Below the pieces are notes generated by a model. The model was not told where the DNA came from. It ran no database searches and was given only the letters and a program-made list of their open reading frames with translations. A program made the position numbers and the translations under genes. Positions 53,318 to 60,295 of a stretch of 64,000 bases of DNA are shown here, one piece after another; the first letter of the stretch is position 1, and every line of letters begins with the position of its first letter. The stretch comes from Bacillota bacterium (GTDB taxonomy: Bacteria > Bacillota > Clostridia > Saccharofermentanales > Fastidiosipilaceae), in assembly GCA_023420115.1 (NCBI GenBank), contig JAEZWR010000067.1, positions 62,001 through 126,000 on the forward strand. Direction: 5' to 3'.

Positions 53318-54959
53318 AGTTTTTCTCGGGTTCGATGTTTCCGATGAAGTTCCAGTAAATGTGGATGGTTTGGTTTTTCTTTCGTGTGCCGGGGATTTTT
53401 TCGGCTTGCTCGACTTCAATTCTTTCCACGAAGGTTCGGATGATTTCTGGGGTTAGTTCTTGAATGTCGGTGTACTTTCGTACTTGGGTTAAGAAGGCAT
53501 CGGTGTTTGCCATTTGGGTTTTGGCTTCATGCAAAATGCCACGCAGTTCGGATATTCGTTGTTCTAGGAGGCGTTGTTCGGTGTCGTAGTTGCTTTGCAG
53601 TTTGACGTAGCGTTCATCCGAGACTTTTCCGTCGAGGTTGTCTTCGTAGAGGTGTTGCATGATCTGATCGAGTTTGCGGTTTCTTGCTTCGGCTTCTTCG
53701 AGTTCTTTGGTGTGTTTGCGCAAGTTCTTCGTCATCTCCGAAGCATGTTTTTTCTCGAGCAGGCTCACGAAGTCTTGTTCGTGTTTTCTTGCGTAGGCGG
53801 TGATGTCGCGTAGTTCTTGTAAGAGGATGGCATCTAGTTCTTTGTTTTTGATGATGTGGTTGGTGCATTTTCCTCGGTTCTTACGATACGTCCCGCAGAC
53901 AAAGTATTCATTTTCTTCTTTGATGTTTCCGCCTCTAGTTTGGTAGAGTTTTGCCCCGCAGTCAGCACAGTAGAGCATGCCGGATAGGACGGGCATTTCC
54001 CCTTTGAGAGTGCGTCTTCGTTTGCCGCTTCTGAGCTTTTGTACGATGGCAAAGGTCTCCTCGTCCACAATGGCTTCGTGGGTGTTTTTGAAGACGAGCC
54101 GGTCTTTGGGATCGGTCTTGATTTGCTTTTTGCTTTTGAACGATTTCTTGGTTGTTTTGAAGTTAACGGTGTGTCCTGCGTATTCTTGGCGCTCGAGCAT
54201 TTGAGCGATGGTAGCGGCTGTCCAAAAGTAGGGATCCTCGCTGGGTTTTCTTGGGTGCTTGATGCCTTGCTCAGCATAATAGGCGGCAGGCGTGAGTACC
54301 TTTTGTTCTTTTAGGTGGTTGGCGATATGGCTGGTGCCGTATCCAGCAACACATAGGCGGAATACTTCACGCACGATGGGCGCGGTCTCTTCGTCAATGA
54401 TCCAGCAGGTTTTGTCTTCCGGGTCTTTCAAATAGCCGTAAGGGGGTATGGGGGCTAAGGCTTTTCCGGATTGTCCTTTGGCTTTGAATACCGCACGGAT
54501 TTTGCGGCTGGTGTCTTTGGCATAGAACTCATTAAAGATGTTGATGAAGGGGGTCATGTCGTTGTCTTGTGCGTTGGCAGAGTCAACCCCATTATTGATG
54601 GCAATAAAGCGTACGTCTGAAGACGGGAAAAGAACTTCGGTGTAGTAACCGACTTTGAGATAGTCGCGCCCAAGACGGCTCATGTCTTTGACGATGAGCG
54701 TGCCGATGCATCCTTCTTCAATCAGGGTGTTCAGGCGCATCCAGTCTGGGCGGTCGAAATTGGTTCCGGAATAGCCGTCATCGACAAAAAACTGTGTGTT
54801 GGAAAAATGGTTCTCGTCGGCGTATTTTTGCAGCATCACTTTTTGGTTGGTGATGGAATTGGATTCGCCTTGCAGTTCATCGTCTTTGGATAGGCGGCAA
54901 TACAGTGCTGTGATTTTGTCCAAAGCAGAGCCAGGCTGCTTTTGTGTTTGTGTTTTCAT
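53316..54959 (-). CDS. Large serine recombinase
   Basis: Large serine recombinases excise and integrate elements at short att sites. The resolvase domain contains ALYCRLSKDDELQG with the catalytic serine, QKVMLQKYADE, DDGYSGTNFDRPDW and VKDMSRLGRDYLKVG. The recombinase domain includes PPYGYLKDPED and TIAQMLERQEYAGHTV. The zinc-ribbon domain LSGMLYCADCGAKLY...FVCGTYRKNRG is followed by a coiled coil, and the C-terminus LTPEIIRTFVERIEV is a DUF4368-like end found in TnpX/TndX-type enzymes. Length 547. AAAGGAGGG lies eight bases before the ATG. A TnpW-like gene precedes it, as in Tn4451-like elements. It ends about 80 bp from the host polymerase gene, so it marks the element's left end. Confidence 0.93.
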   Translation of the reverse strand: MKTQTQKQPGSALDKITALYCRLSKDDELQGESNSITNQKVMLQKYADENHFSNTQFFVDDGYSGTNFDRPDWMRLNTLIEEGCIGTLIVKDMSRLGRDYLKVGYYTEVLFPSSDVRFIAINNGVDSANAQDNDMTPFINIFNEFYAKDTSRKIRAVFKAKGQSGKALAPIPPYGYLKDPEDKTCWIIDEETAPIVREVFRLCVAGYGTSHIANHLKEQKVLTPAAYYAEQGIKHPRKPSEDPYFWTAATIAQMLERQEYAGHTVNFKTTKKSFKSKKQIKTDPKDRLVFKNTHEAIVDEETFAIVQKLRSGKRRRTLKGEMPVLSGMLYCADCGAKLYQTRGGNIKEENEYFVCGTYRKNRGKCTNHIIKNKELDAILLQELRDITAYARKHEQDFVSLLEKKHASEMTKNLRKHTKELEEAEARNRKLDQIMQHLYEDNLDGKVSDERYVKLQSNYDTEQRLLEQRISELRGILHEAKTQMANTDAFLTQVRKYTDIQELTPEIIRTFVERIEVEQAEKIPGTRKKNQTIHIYWNFIGNIEPEKN

Positions 54960-55044
54960 TGGGCTTTCCCTCCTTTCTGAGCAGCCTGTTTGTGTGTCTA
55001 TACATCACTCTGCTTGGGTGAATAGTCAACTAGACTGTGTCTGT

Positions 55045-55191
55045 TTATTTGGGCGGGCTGGCGCAGCGATATGGCGTGGTTTTAATGAGCCGTCCAATCT
55101 TTTGCAGTGGCGTTTCTCGTGCCTGTTTGGCGATATGGTTTTTAATCGTGAACAAGGCGTTGCCGACCTTGATTTGGTGTGTGCGTTCCAT
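55045..55191 (-). CDS. tnpW: TnpW-like small transposon protein
   Basis: This 48-codon gene starts at an ATG eight bases after a strong AAGGAGG and reads through QIKVGNALFTIKNHIAKQ and ARETPLQKIGRLIKTTPY to a TAA. The pattern IGxxxYxVxxHFxxxxxETxxxKxxRLI is that of the TnpW family, short proteins encoded next to large serine recombinases in Tn4451-like elements; their function is unknown. Position supports this: it directly precedes the recombinase on the same strand, with 85 bp between. Identification is from motif memory and the sequence is short, so moderate confidence. Confidence 0.68.
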   Translation of the reverse strand: MERTHQIKVGNALFTIKNHIAKQARETPLQKIGRLIKTTPYRCASPPK

Positions 55192-55220
55192 AACAGAACC
55201 TCCTTGTCGATGTTGAGAGG

Positions 55221-55253
55221 GCAAAGGGGACTTCGTCGTGAAATCCCCTTTGC
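55221..55253 (-). other. Strong hairpin between capsid and tnpW-like genes
   Basis: A perfect 10-bp inverted repeat GCAAAGGGGA/TCCCCTTTGC (55221-55230 with 55244-55253) lies just after the capsid stop on the minus strand. No T-run follows on that strand, so it is more likely an mRNA stabiliser or processing site than an intrinsic terminator. Confidence 0.6.
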
Positions 55254-55266
55254 ATCTCTAACGGGG

Positions 55267-56196
55267 TTAGATGGAAGTCATCTGCATGGTGCAAATGGCT
55301 TCTGGGTGGATGAGTACGGCTTCCAGATACTCCATGCACAGATACGCGATACGGTTTTCGAGAGCATAGAGTTCTGTGAGTGGACGGATGGTTGGTGTTC
55401 TTCGAGGAACAATCCAGTAAGAGCTAAAATCTCCGAACAAGATAGGCGTGTTGCCTTCTTGAATCTGCGGCATCTCGTTGATGATGGTGACCGGTTTTCC
55501 TAGGAGCAGTCCATCCGCTTCATTCCAGAGATACCGCCCAGAGTCGTCTTTGAGCATGCGCACAACAAGAGCGGTCTTGTCGCTAAACACCCATCTGGCG
55601 TTTTTGCGGTAGTCATCGGGAACGGACAAGAACAACTCCATGAGGGCTTTTGCGTTTATCTCCTTGGTTTTTACTGATGGTTTTGCGCCTTTGTCTGGGT
55701 GCAATAGTCCGGTAGGCTCCAGATCGTTTTTGCCGTAGAGAAACCCTTCGATTTCTCCTTTTGCCAAAGTTTTAGCGATACTTGTTGTCAGGAGCTTTTG
55801 AAAGCCTTTGGTTTCCTCCATGAAGTCACGGTCAAACTGCAAAATGGCACTGAGCCTGTGCGAATGAAGGATGTGTCTCTTGAGTTTTCCTGTGATATCT
55901 TCTGGGTCGATGCCATCGGCGGGTTTTACCCACTTAGCTTTCGAGTGATGCTTGTAGGCAAAGAGGGTATAGTCCCCGTCACAGCCGGCGACTACCGTGC
56001 AGATTTGGCGCAACGGGTTGTGTTCGCAAAGCGCTTCGAGAAGCATTTTTTCGTCTTTTTCGGGGAAGAAATAAGTGCCGTTGGCCTTTTCTTTTCCAAA
56101 GAGAAGAGATTTCTCGTTATGAGGTTTTCCTTTGAGCGCGTTCCAGAAGTCCGTGTTGTAGTAGTCGGTCGTTAAAACAACTTTGTTATTAGGCAC
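55267..56196 (-). CDS. HK97-fold phage major capsid-like protein
   Basis: The 310-residue product looks like an HK97-type major capsid protein: an N-arm TDYYNTDFWNALKGKP, NPLRQICTVVAG (form s.lr.l.tvv), the segment KAKWVKPADGI, LQFDRDFMEETKGFQKLLT and KTLAKGEIEGFLYGKND (spine helix and the GxG-like turn), WVFSDKTALVVRMLKDDSGRYLW, LLLGKPVTIINEMP and ILFGDFSSYWIVPR. The frame is open to 56370, but the GTG at 56196 with GGAGG seven bases upstream is the start. There is no N-terminal delta/scaffold domain and no protease, portal, terminase or tail gene near it. It may build a small capsid for a satellite element, or may have been co-opted. Confidence 0.8.
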   Translation of the reverse strand: MPNNKVVLTTDYYNTDFWNALKGKPHNEKSLLFGKEKANGTYFFPEKDEKMLLEALCEHNPLRQICTVVAGCDGDYTLFAYKHHSKAKWVKPADGIDPEDITGKLKRHILHSHRLSAILQFDRDFMEETKGFQKLLTTSIAKTLAKGEIEGFLYGKNDLEPTGLLHPDKGAKPSVKTKEINAKALMELFLSVPDDYRKNARWVFSDKTALVVRMLKDDSGRYLWNEADGLLLGKPVTIINEMPQIQEGNTPILFGDFSSYWIVPRRTPTIRPLTELYALENRIAYLCMEYLEAVLIHPEAICTMQMTSI

Positions 56197-56198
56197 GG

Positions 56199-56504
56199 TT
56201 ATTCCTCCAATCCTTTCTTGCAGTGCGGGCAGTGATACCAAGAGTGGGTGTATCCGTTCGATTGGATGTTGTAGGGCTTCAAACGCTGTTTGCACTTCGG
56301 ACAGAGAATGTCGAACTGAAAGGTGTCTTCCAGCGTGTGATAATCCTGGGTATGCAAGCGGTAGTAGCACGTCACCGATCCATTGGGTAAGCGTTCTAAG
56401 TAGTCACTCAGGTAGTACGCGCTTTGGGGTTGGGTTTGTAAGGTTGTAGACGGAAATAATGTTGTTCCGCCTTTTTGGTACGTGTGTAAGAGATAATTCG
56501 CCAT
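56199..56504 (-). CDS. Small double CxxC zinc-ribbon protein, unknown function
   Basis: A 101-residue protein whose C-terminal part has two cysteine pairs, ILCPKCKQRLKPY and WYHCPHCKKGLEE, spaced as in a zinc ribbon. The N-terminal 65 residues (YLLHTYQKGGTTLF, YYLSDYLERLPNGSV) have no known family. GGAGG lies eight bases before the ATG. Its stop is two bases before the capsid start, so the two are co-translated. It shares its zinc-ribbon ending and general layout with the product of the gene at 56800-57081, suggesting a duplication. Confidence 0.75.
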   Translation of the reverse strand: MANYLLHTYQKGGTTLFPSTTLQTQPQSAYYLSDYLERLPNGSVTCYYRLHTQDYHTLEDTFQFDILCPKCKQRLKPYNIQSNGYTHSWYHCPHCKKGLEE

Positions 56505-56545
56505 TTGTTGTTCCTCCTATTTCATGGATTGAAAATGTGTGTGGT

Positions 56546-56800
56546 TCATCGCTCATCCAGTGGCGTGAAACGTTGGTTGCAGTAGCTCAGTGCTTCTTCG
56601 TAGCTTTCAAACCATAAGTTGCAGGTGTCATAAGCTACGCACCACAACACGGGTTTTTGATGCAGCTGCTTGGAGAGAATCACCAGCTGTTTGTTGCGGT
56701 CTTTGAGTAAGCGAACGCAGCGGTATCGGTCGTTGGAAAAATACTCGCAGTCCTTTTGCGTCATTTTCCTCGGGTCACCGATCCAGACTTTTCGTCCCAT
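56546..56800 (-). CDS. Small hypothetical protein of the element
   Basis: An 84-residue protein starting GRKVWIGDPRKMTQKDCEYF and ending in ESYEEALSYCNQRFTPLDE. I do not recognise a family. It is rich in aromatic and basic residues and may be a small DNA- or protein-binding factor. The frame is open to 56884, but the ATG at 56800 with AAGGAG about nine bases upstream is preferred; it overlaps the stop of the preceding gene as TGATG, so translation is coupled. Confidence 0.65.
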   Translation of the reverse strand: MGRKVWIGDPRKMTQKDCEYFSNDRYRCVRLLKDRNKQLVILSKQLHQKPVLWCVAYDTCNLWFESYEEALSYCNQRFTPLDER

Positions 56801-57081
56801 CACTTTTCTCCTTTCTTGCAGTTCGGACAGCGGAAGAAATAAGTGTCTGGCTCGATCTGGAGTAGATTCATGGACTGTTGGCACTTCGGACAGTGCACAT
56901 TTAGTCGCTGATGGCAGCCTTCTAAGAGGTAGAAGTTTTCGCTGAGTTCTGAAAGATAGGGCTGATTTTTCTCATCGGGTGGATACTCCGATGGAAACAG
57001 CGGAACTTTGTCTTCTACTCGGCTTCCATCAATGAGTGGATAGAACTTCCCATAAGGGAATTTCGGTAGTTTTTTGCTCAT
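56800..57081 (-). CDS. Small zinc-ribbon protein, unknown function
   Basis: A 93-residue protein with a C-terminal zinc ribbon: HCPKCQQSMNLLQI and FFRCPNCKKGEK. The N-terminal half (PKFPYGKFYPLIDGSRVED) has no known family. It resembles the zinc-ribbon protein encoded at 56199-56504 in layout: a variable N-part with YYLLEG/YLSD-type aromatic stretches, then two cysteine pairs separated by 15-20 residues. GAAAGGAG lies upstream of the ATG, whose first bases overlap the stop of a 49-codon frame. It belongs to the same minus-strand transcript as the capsid gene. Confidence 0.72.
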   Translation of the reverse strand: MSKKLPKFPYGKFYPLIDGSRVEDKVPLFPSEYPPDEKNQPYLSELSENFYLLEGCHQRLNVHCPKCQQSMNLLQIEPDTYFFRCPNCKKGEK

Positions 57082-57227
57082 GGTTTCTCCTTTCTTGAAA
57101 TGCGGGGGTTAATCCCCTGTTTGAATCCGCGGTTTTGTACGCGAGACCCCGGCACCGTTCCCCTGAAGGGTTGCGGTAGAGATTGAACTCCCCCTAGGGG
57201 GGTGGGTTTTAGACAATCAAGCGACAT
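57078..57227 (-). CDS. Possible 49-codon leader gene, unknown
   Basis: The ATG at 57227 lies directly after AAAGGAGGTG, and the frame ends with a TGA overlapping the start codon of the next gene. The product (SLDCLKPTPLGGVQSLPQPF and on) is basic and proline/arginine-rich with no family. The Shine-Dalgarno to ATG distance is only two bases, too short for good initiation, so this may instead be an RNA feature: CCCCCCTAGGGGG is a palindrome here. A longer frame back to 57365 has no ribosome site. Confidence 0.4.
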   Translation of the reverse strand: MSLDCLKPTPLGGVQSLPQPFRGTVPGSRVQNRGFKQGINPRISRKEKP

Positions 57228-57380
57228 CACCTCCTTTGCGGGTGTGAGAAACACTGTGGTGGGTTTCTTTGATTGGCTCTGATGTGCTGTGGCATGAAGT
57301 GGCAGTTTCAAATGGTTTTTTCTATAAGAAATCTGATTTATGAAAAGACAGTAAAAACCTGCCACGAAATGCCACGAACT

Positions 57381-59702
57381 TTAGGTCAAGAAGTCATCGG
57401 GGAAGCGATAGCCCAAAAGCAGCGTGGTTTTCTCACCACCAGCTTGTGGGCGTTTCCTGACCACGGTAGCGATTCCCTCAAGGCTTTGTTTGAAGGTGCG
57501 CATGGACTCCGGATATAGCCCGTTGGCTTCACACCAGAGCCGATAGTGCTCATACACATCACGAGTGCGCACCTCGAAACTCGCACCAGCTTCCAAGCAG
57601 TCTTCCAAAAACAGCAAGACCTTATTGGACTCTTGCTCATAGCTCTTCGTTGCCTCGATCACCGTTTGAGGCGGCTTTAAGCCTTCTTTTTGCAACAAGC
57701 GATACCCTTCCAGCATCCAGTTGAGTACCGCGCTCTTCGTGATCTCACTGCGAAACTGTGCCTTTAAGGTTTTATCCTGCTCAGTCTCGGAGAAGTGACG
57801 CTCAAAGGGAACAATCAACACCCGCCCGGAGCGAAACAGCGTCACGTCGTTGACCTGTGGCAGATAGTTGGTATTGATGAAAATCTTGAACTGCGGACGA
57901 AAGTCAAAACTGTTCTCATGCAAAAACCTGGCATTGACACTATCGCCACCCGACAAGGTCTTAACGAGAGAAGCATTAAGCTGCTCGCCTTTAGGAATCT
58001 CAGAGATCATGATGGCTCTAGCACCATGCGTGCGCGCGACCTCTTCGGAAGGAGAAGAACTGTTCGAGAAGTGTTTTTGCATGATCAGCTCCGGACGTGC
58101 GGTCATGCCGTAATCGCCTAACACCAAAAGAAGCGTCTCGCACAGTGTCCCTTTACCGTTTCTTGTGGTCGGTCCGAAATAGAAGATGATGCACTCATAG
58201 CGCGTATCTCCCGTAAGCGCATAGCCACAGATCTTTTGCAAAAAACGGATCCGTTCTTGATCTAAGACCATGATCTCGTCAATGAAGCGTTCAAAGCGCG
58301 GTGCGCAAGCAGCAGGGTCATAGTCCACGCCGGCGAGCTTGGTCAGATAGTCTTTCGGGTTATGGGCAGAAAAGGTCTCGGTGAGCAGATTGAGCGTGCC
58401 GTTGTGGCAATTAAACAGATGCGGCAGTGCGTCAAAATCTGCCATCTTTCGCACCCGATGCACCTCAGCATCCTTTAACAGGTTCACCCGTGCTGAACGC
58501 TTCTGTAAGGACGCCACCTTTTTCGCAAACGACGAGCGACGCGATTCTTCCTCAATGTCTTTCACAAGGAAAAACAGCATGGACACAAAGTCCATACACT
58601 GCTTAGCGGCAAATACCGAGCCGACATCATGCGTCCAGACTTTTCCGTTGAAGTAGTACCAAGACTTACGCTCCGGCACATAACACAAACAGTCTGCATA
58701 CACATCCATAAACAGCTTGGCAAAACCAATATCGTTTAAGCGATACCGCTTTAAAGGATTTAGCGAACGCATCTTCTCAAGTCGATTGGAAAACTCCTCC
58801 TCAGCAGACAGCCGCCCAAAATCCGGTTGATACACCTTGGTACAGTTACGTATCGCTATCTCAAGCGTGCGCTGTCCATAGGTTTTCTCTCCACGAAGCG
58901 CATCCCACTTGTCACGCATGAGAGCAGAACGGCGAAACAGCCTGTCCATCTGAGAGATGTTCCTACCACAGAAAAACGCTAACGTTCCACACAAAGCCTC
59001 ATCAGCTTCCGACTGCGACGGATACAACTCCCGCCAACGACCCTCCCACAAGGCGCGAAACCGCTCGCCTTGCGCACACGAATACGCTTTTTGGATCACC
59101 TCGTCATCGCTCAAACCCGAGTGTTTCTCAACAGCCACGGTAGAGACTTGCCGTGGGGGACGGCGCATAAACTGCTCCAAAAACCACCGCACTGCTTCAG
59201 TTTGCTCCGTGACCTCACAAGCATGGATCGCGTTTCCTGTCAGTGTCGAGAAACGGTTAGTCGCACTCTCCATATAGATCTCAAACCCACCCGCATGCAG
59301 GTAATAGGCGCCGGTATCGAGGACAAAATTCTCTTCGACCAATGCATATAGGTGTATGCCGTTTCCACTCGGACTGACCTCTGCATAGGTGCCGGAAAAA
59401 CGATCGAGCACCTCCAAAGCAGGAGAACTCCAACCATCCCCTTCACGGCAATGATCAATATCAATCATCACCAAAGAACCACTCAGGCGAATCCCGACAC
59501 CGTCAAAGGAATCGACCTTGTCGATTGCTTCTGTCATCGGCACAAAATGCGCTTGCTCATTCACCTTGGCATACTTGCCGGTGCGCACCTGATAAGGAAT
59601 CTTTGTCAGGCGGTTTTGCCGATACTGCTTTTTCCAACAACAAGCCTGCGGATAATTACGAAAAAACTCAGGCAGTGCCGAATACTGTTCTTGCTTGTTC
59701 AA
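57381..59702 (-). CDS. P4-type primase-helicase (primase-polymerase plus SF3 helicase)
   Basis: This is the replication protein of the element. The N-terminal 200 residues carry a primase-polymerase domain, with GVGIRLSGSLVMIDIDHC (metal-binding DxD) and SPSGNGIHLYALVEE. A middle zone matches D5-type N domains (LPHLFNCHNGTLNLLTE, LTKLAGVDYDP). The SF3 helicase shows IIFYFGPTTRNGKGTL as Walker A (around residue 510), AIMISEIPKGE as Walker B and KIFINTNYLPQV as the sensor motif. The frame opens with GTG and ATG codons at 59711 and 59708, but these lie only two to three bases from AGGAG; a TTG at 59702, eight bases after AGGAG, fits better. It is the first gene of the minus-strand transcript; the repeat-rich region upstream may be its origin. 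Confidence 0.88.
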   Translation of the reverse strand: MNKQEQYSALPEFFRNYPQACCWKKQYRQNRLTKIPYQVRTGKYAKVNEQAHFVPMTEAIDKVDSFDGVGIRLSGSLVMIDIDHCREGDGWSSPALEVLDRFSGTYAEVSPSGNGIHLYALVEENFVLDTGAYYLHAGGFEIYMESATNRFSTLTGNAIHACEVTEQTEAVRWFLEQFMRRPPRQVSTVAVEKHSGLSDDEVIQKAYSCAQGERFRALWEGRWRELYPSQSEADEALCGTLAFFCGRNISQMDRLFRRSALMRDKWDALRGEKTYGQRTLEIAIRNCTKVYQPDFGRLSAEEEFSNRLEKMRSLNPLKRYRLNDIGFAKLFMDVYADCLCYVPERKSWYYFNGKVWTHDVGSVFAAKQCMDFVSMLFFLVKDIEEESRRSSFAKKVASLQKRSARVNLLKDAEVHRVRKMADFDALPHLFNCHNGTLNLLTETFSAHNPKDYLTKLAGVDYDPAACAPRFERFIDEIMVLDQERIRFLQKICGYALTGDTRYECIIFYFGPTTRNGKGTLCETLLLVLGDYGMTARPELIMQKHFSNSSSPSEEVARTHGARAIMISEIPKGEQLNASLVKTLSGGDSVNARFLHENSFDFRPQFKIFINTNYLPQVNDVTLFRSGRVLIVPFERHFSETEQDKTLKAQFRSEITKSAVLNWMLEGYRLLQKEGLKPPQTVIEATKSYEQESNKVLLFLEDCLEAGASFEVRTRDVYEHYRLWCEANGLYPESMRTFKQSLEGIATVVRKRPQAGGEKTTLLLGYRFPDDFLT

Positions 59703-59747
59703 CCTCATCACTCCTTTCTCACGTTCGAAGAACTACTTTTCGTCCTC

Positions 59748-59906
59748 CACCACTCCCTGAAGACTCAAGGGCGATTTGGACGAAACTTTTTCGAAGATTT
59801 TTTCTGTGCTTCCTTTCTCTCTGGACGTAACCCGTCACAGTGGACGGAAACCCAAGCACAAATTTTCTGCTTCACCACTCCCTGAAGACTCCAAGGCGTT
59901 TTGGAC
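59748..59906 (+). repeat. Pair of 34-bp direct repeats
   Basis: Copies at 59748-59781 and 59873-59906 begin CACCACTCCCTGAAGACTC and end TTTGGAC, differing at three positions; start-to-start distance is 125 bp. Confidence 0.9.
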
Positions 59907-60010
59907 TAAAATCCGAAAACTCATCTGCTCACCCCTCCGCAAGGCGAGAAACGAAGAACGAAGCGCGAGATCTAGACAAGAAAAAGTCCAGCATCTGCAA
60001 CAGCAAACAC

Positions 60011-60039
60011 TGGACAAAATCACGAAAACGTGATAATAT
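60011..60039 (+). promoter_or_regulatory. XRE-mod-res promoter with an embedded palindrome
   Basis: TGGACA (60011-60016) and TAATAT (60034-60039) are 17 bases apart. ATCACGAAAACGTGAT (60019-60034), a 6-bp-arm palindrome, fills the spacer and is well placed as an operator for the XRE protein encoded 28 bases downstream. Confidence 0.62.
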
Positions 60040-60067
60040 GAATCAGTTAGGAAACGGAGGGAAATCC

Positions 60068-60295
60068 ATGGCGGTCGACTACAGCAAACTCTTTCAAAAA
60101 ATGAAAGAACAACACTTAAGCCACATCGAACTGGTTCGCAAAGCCGGATTCTCCGGAAACATTATGACCCGCATCCGCAGAAGCCAATACGTATCCCTAG
60201 AAAGCATCGAAGCCATCTGCAACGCACTGGGTTGCACCGTCGACGACATCTTAGAATTCAAGCCCGATGAGGCACAGGAGGAACGTCATGCCTGA
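60068..60295 (+). CDS. XRE-family (Cro/CI-type) transcriptional regulator
   Basis: A 75-residue protein that is almost entirely one helix-turn-helix of the Cro/CI type: KLFQKMKEQHLSHIELVRKA for the first helices, then GNIMTRIRRSQYVSLESIEAI for the recognition part, then CNALGCTVDDILEF, a standard ending. The ATG at 60068 has GGAGGG eight bases upstream; longer frames back to 59840 have no such site. The stop overlaps the mod start by eight bases, so regulator and methylase are co-translated. A palindrome inside the likely promoter suggests autoregulation, as with C proteins of restriction systems. Confidence 0.88.
   Translation: MAVDYSKLFQKMKEQHLSHIELVRKAGFSGNIMTRIRRSQYVSLESIEAICNALGCTVDDILEFKPDEAQEERHA

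Larger units (their letters stand above)
59703..60067. promoter_or_regulatory. Divergent control region of the element, possible replication origin
   Basis: This 365-bp gap separates the primase-helicase gene (leftward) from the XRE gene (rightward). It contains a 34-bp direct repeat (59748-59781 and 59873-59906, 31 of 34 identical) and five copies of TGGACNNAA at 59777, 59822, 59841, 59902 and 60011. Next to a helicase gene such repeats suggest an origin, or operators for the XRE protein. Confidence 0.55.

Noticed and set aside
53834..54277. 147-codon frame antisense/offset inside the serine recombinase gene
   Set aside because: It is an alternative frame of the recombinase, whose motifs are all in the main frame; composition looks like a shadow.
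55142..55339. 65-codon minus-strand frame overlapping the capsid 3' end
   Set aside because: It lies in another frame of the capsid gene's end, and the segment is better explained by the capsid terminus, a hairpin and the tnpW-like gene.
54796..55503. 235-codon plus-strand frame across the tnpW-like gene and capsid 3' end
   Set aside because: It runs opposite to three supported minus-strand features and has no ribosome site; high GC makes long chance frames common here.
57228..57365. Upstream extension of the 49-codon frame (to 57365)
   Set aside because: No ribosome site at the upstream start; only the portion from 57227 has one.
59352..59885. Long plus-strand frames over the primase-helicase 5' end and the divergent gap
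   Set aside because: They are opposite to the primase-polymerase motifs and cross the repeats; no start signal.
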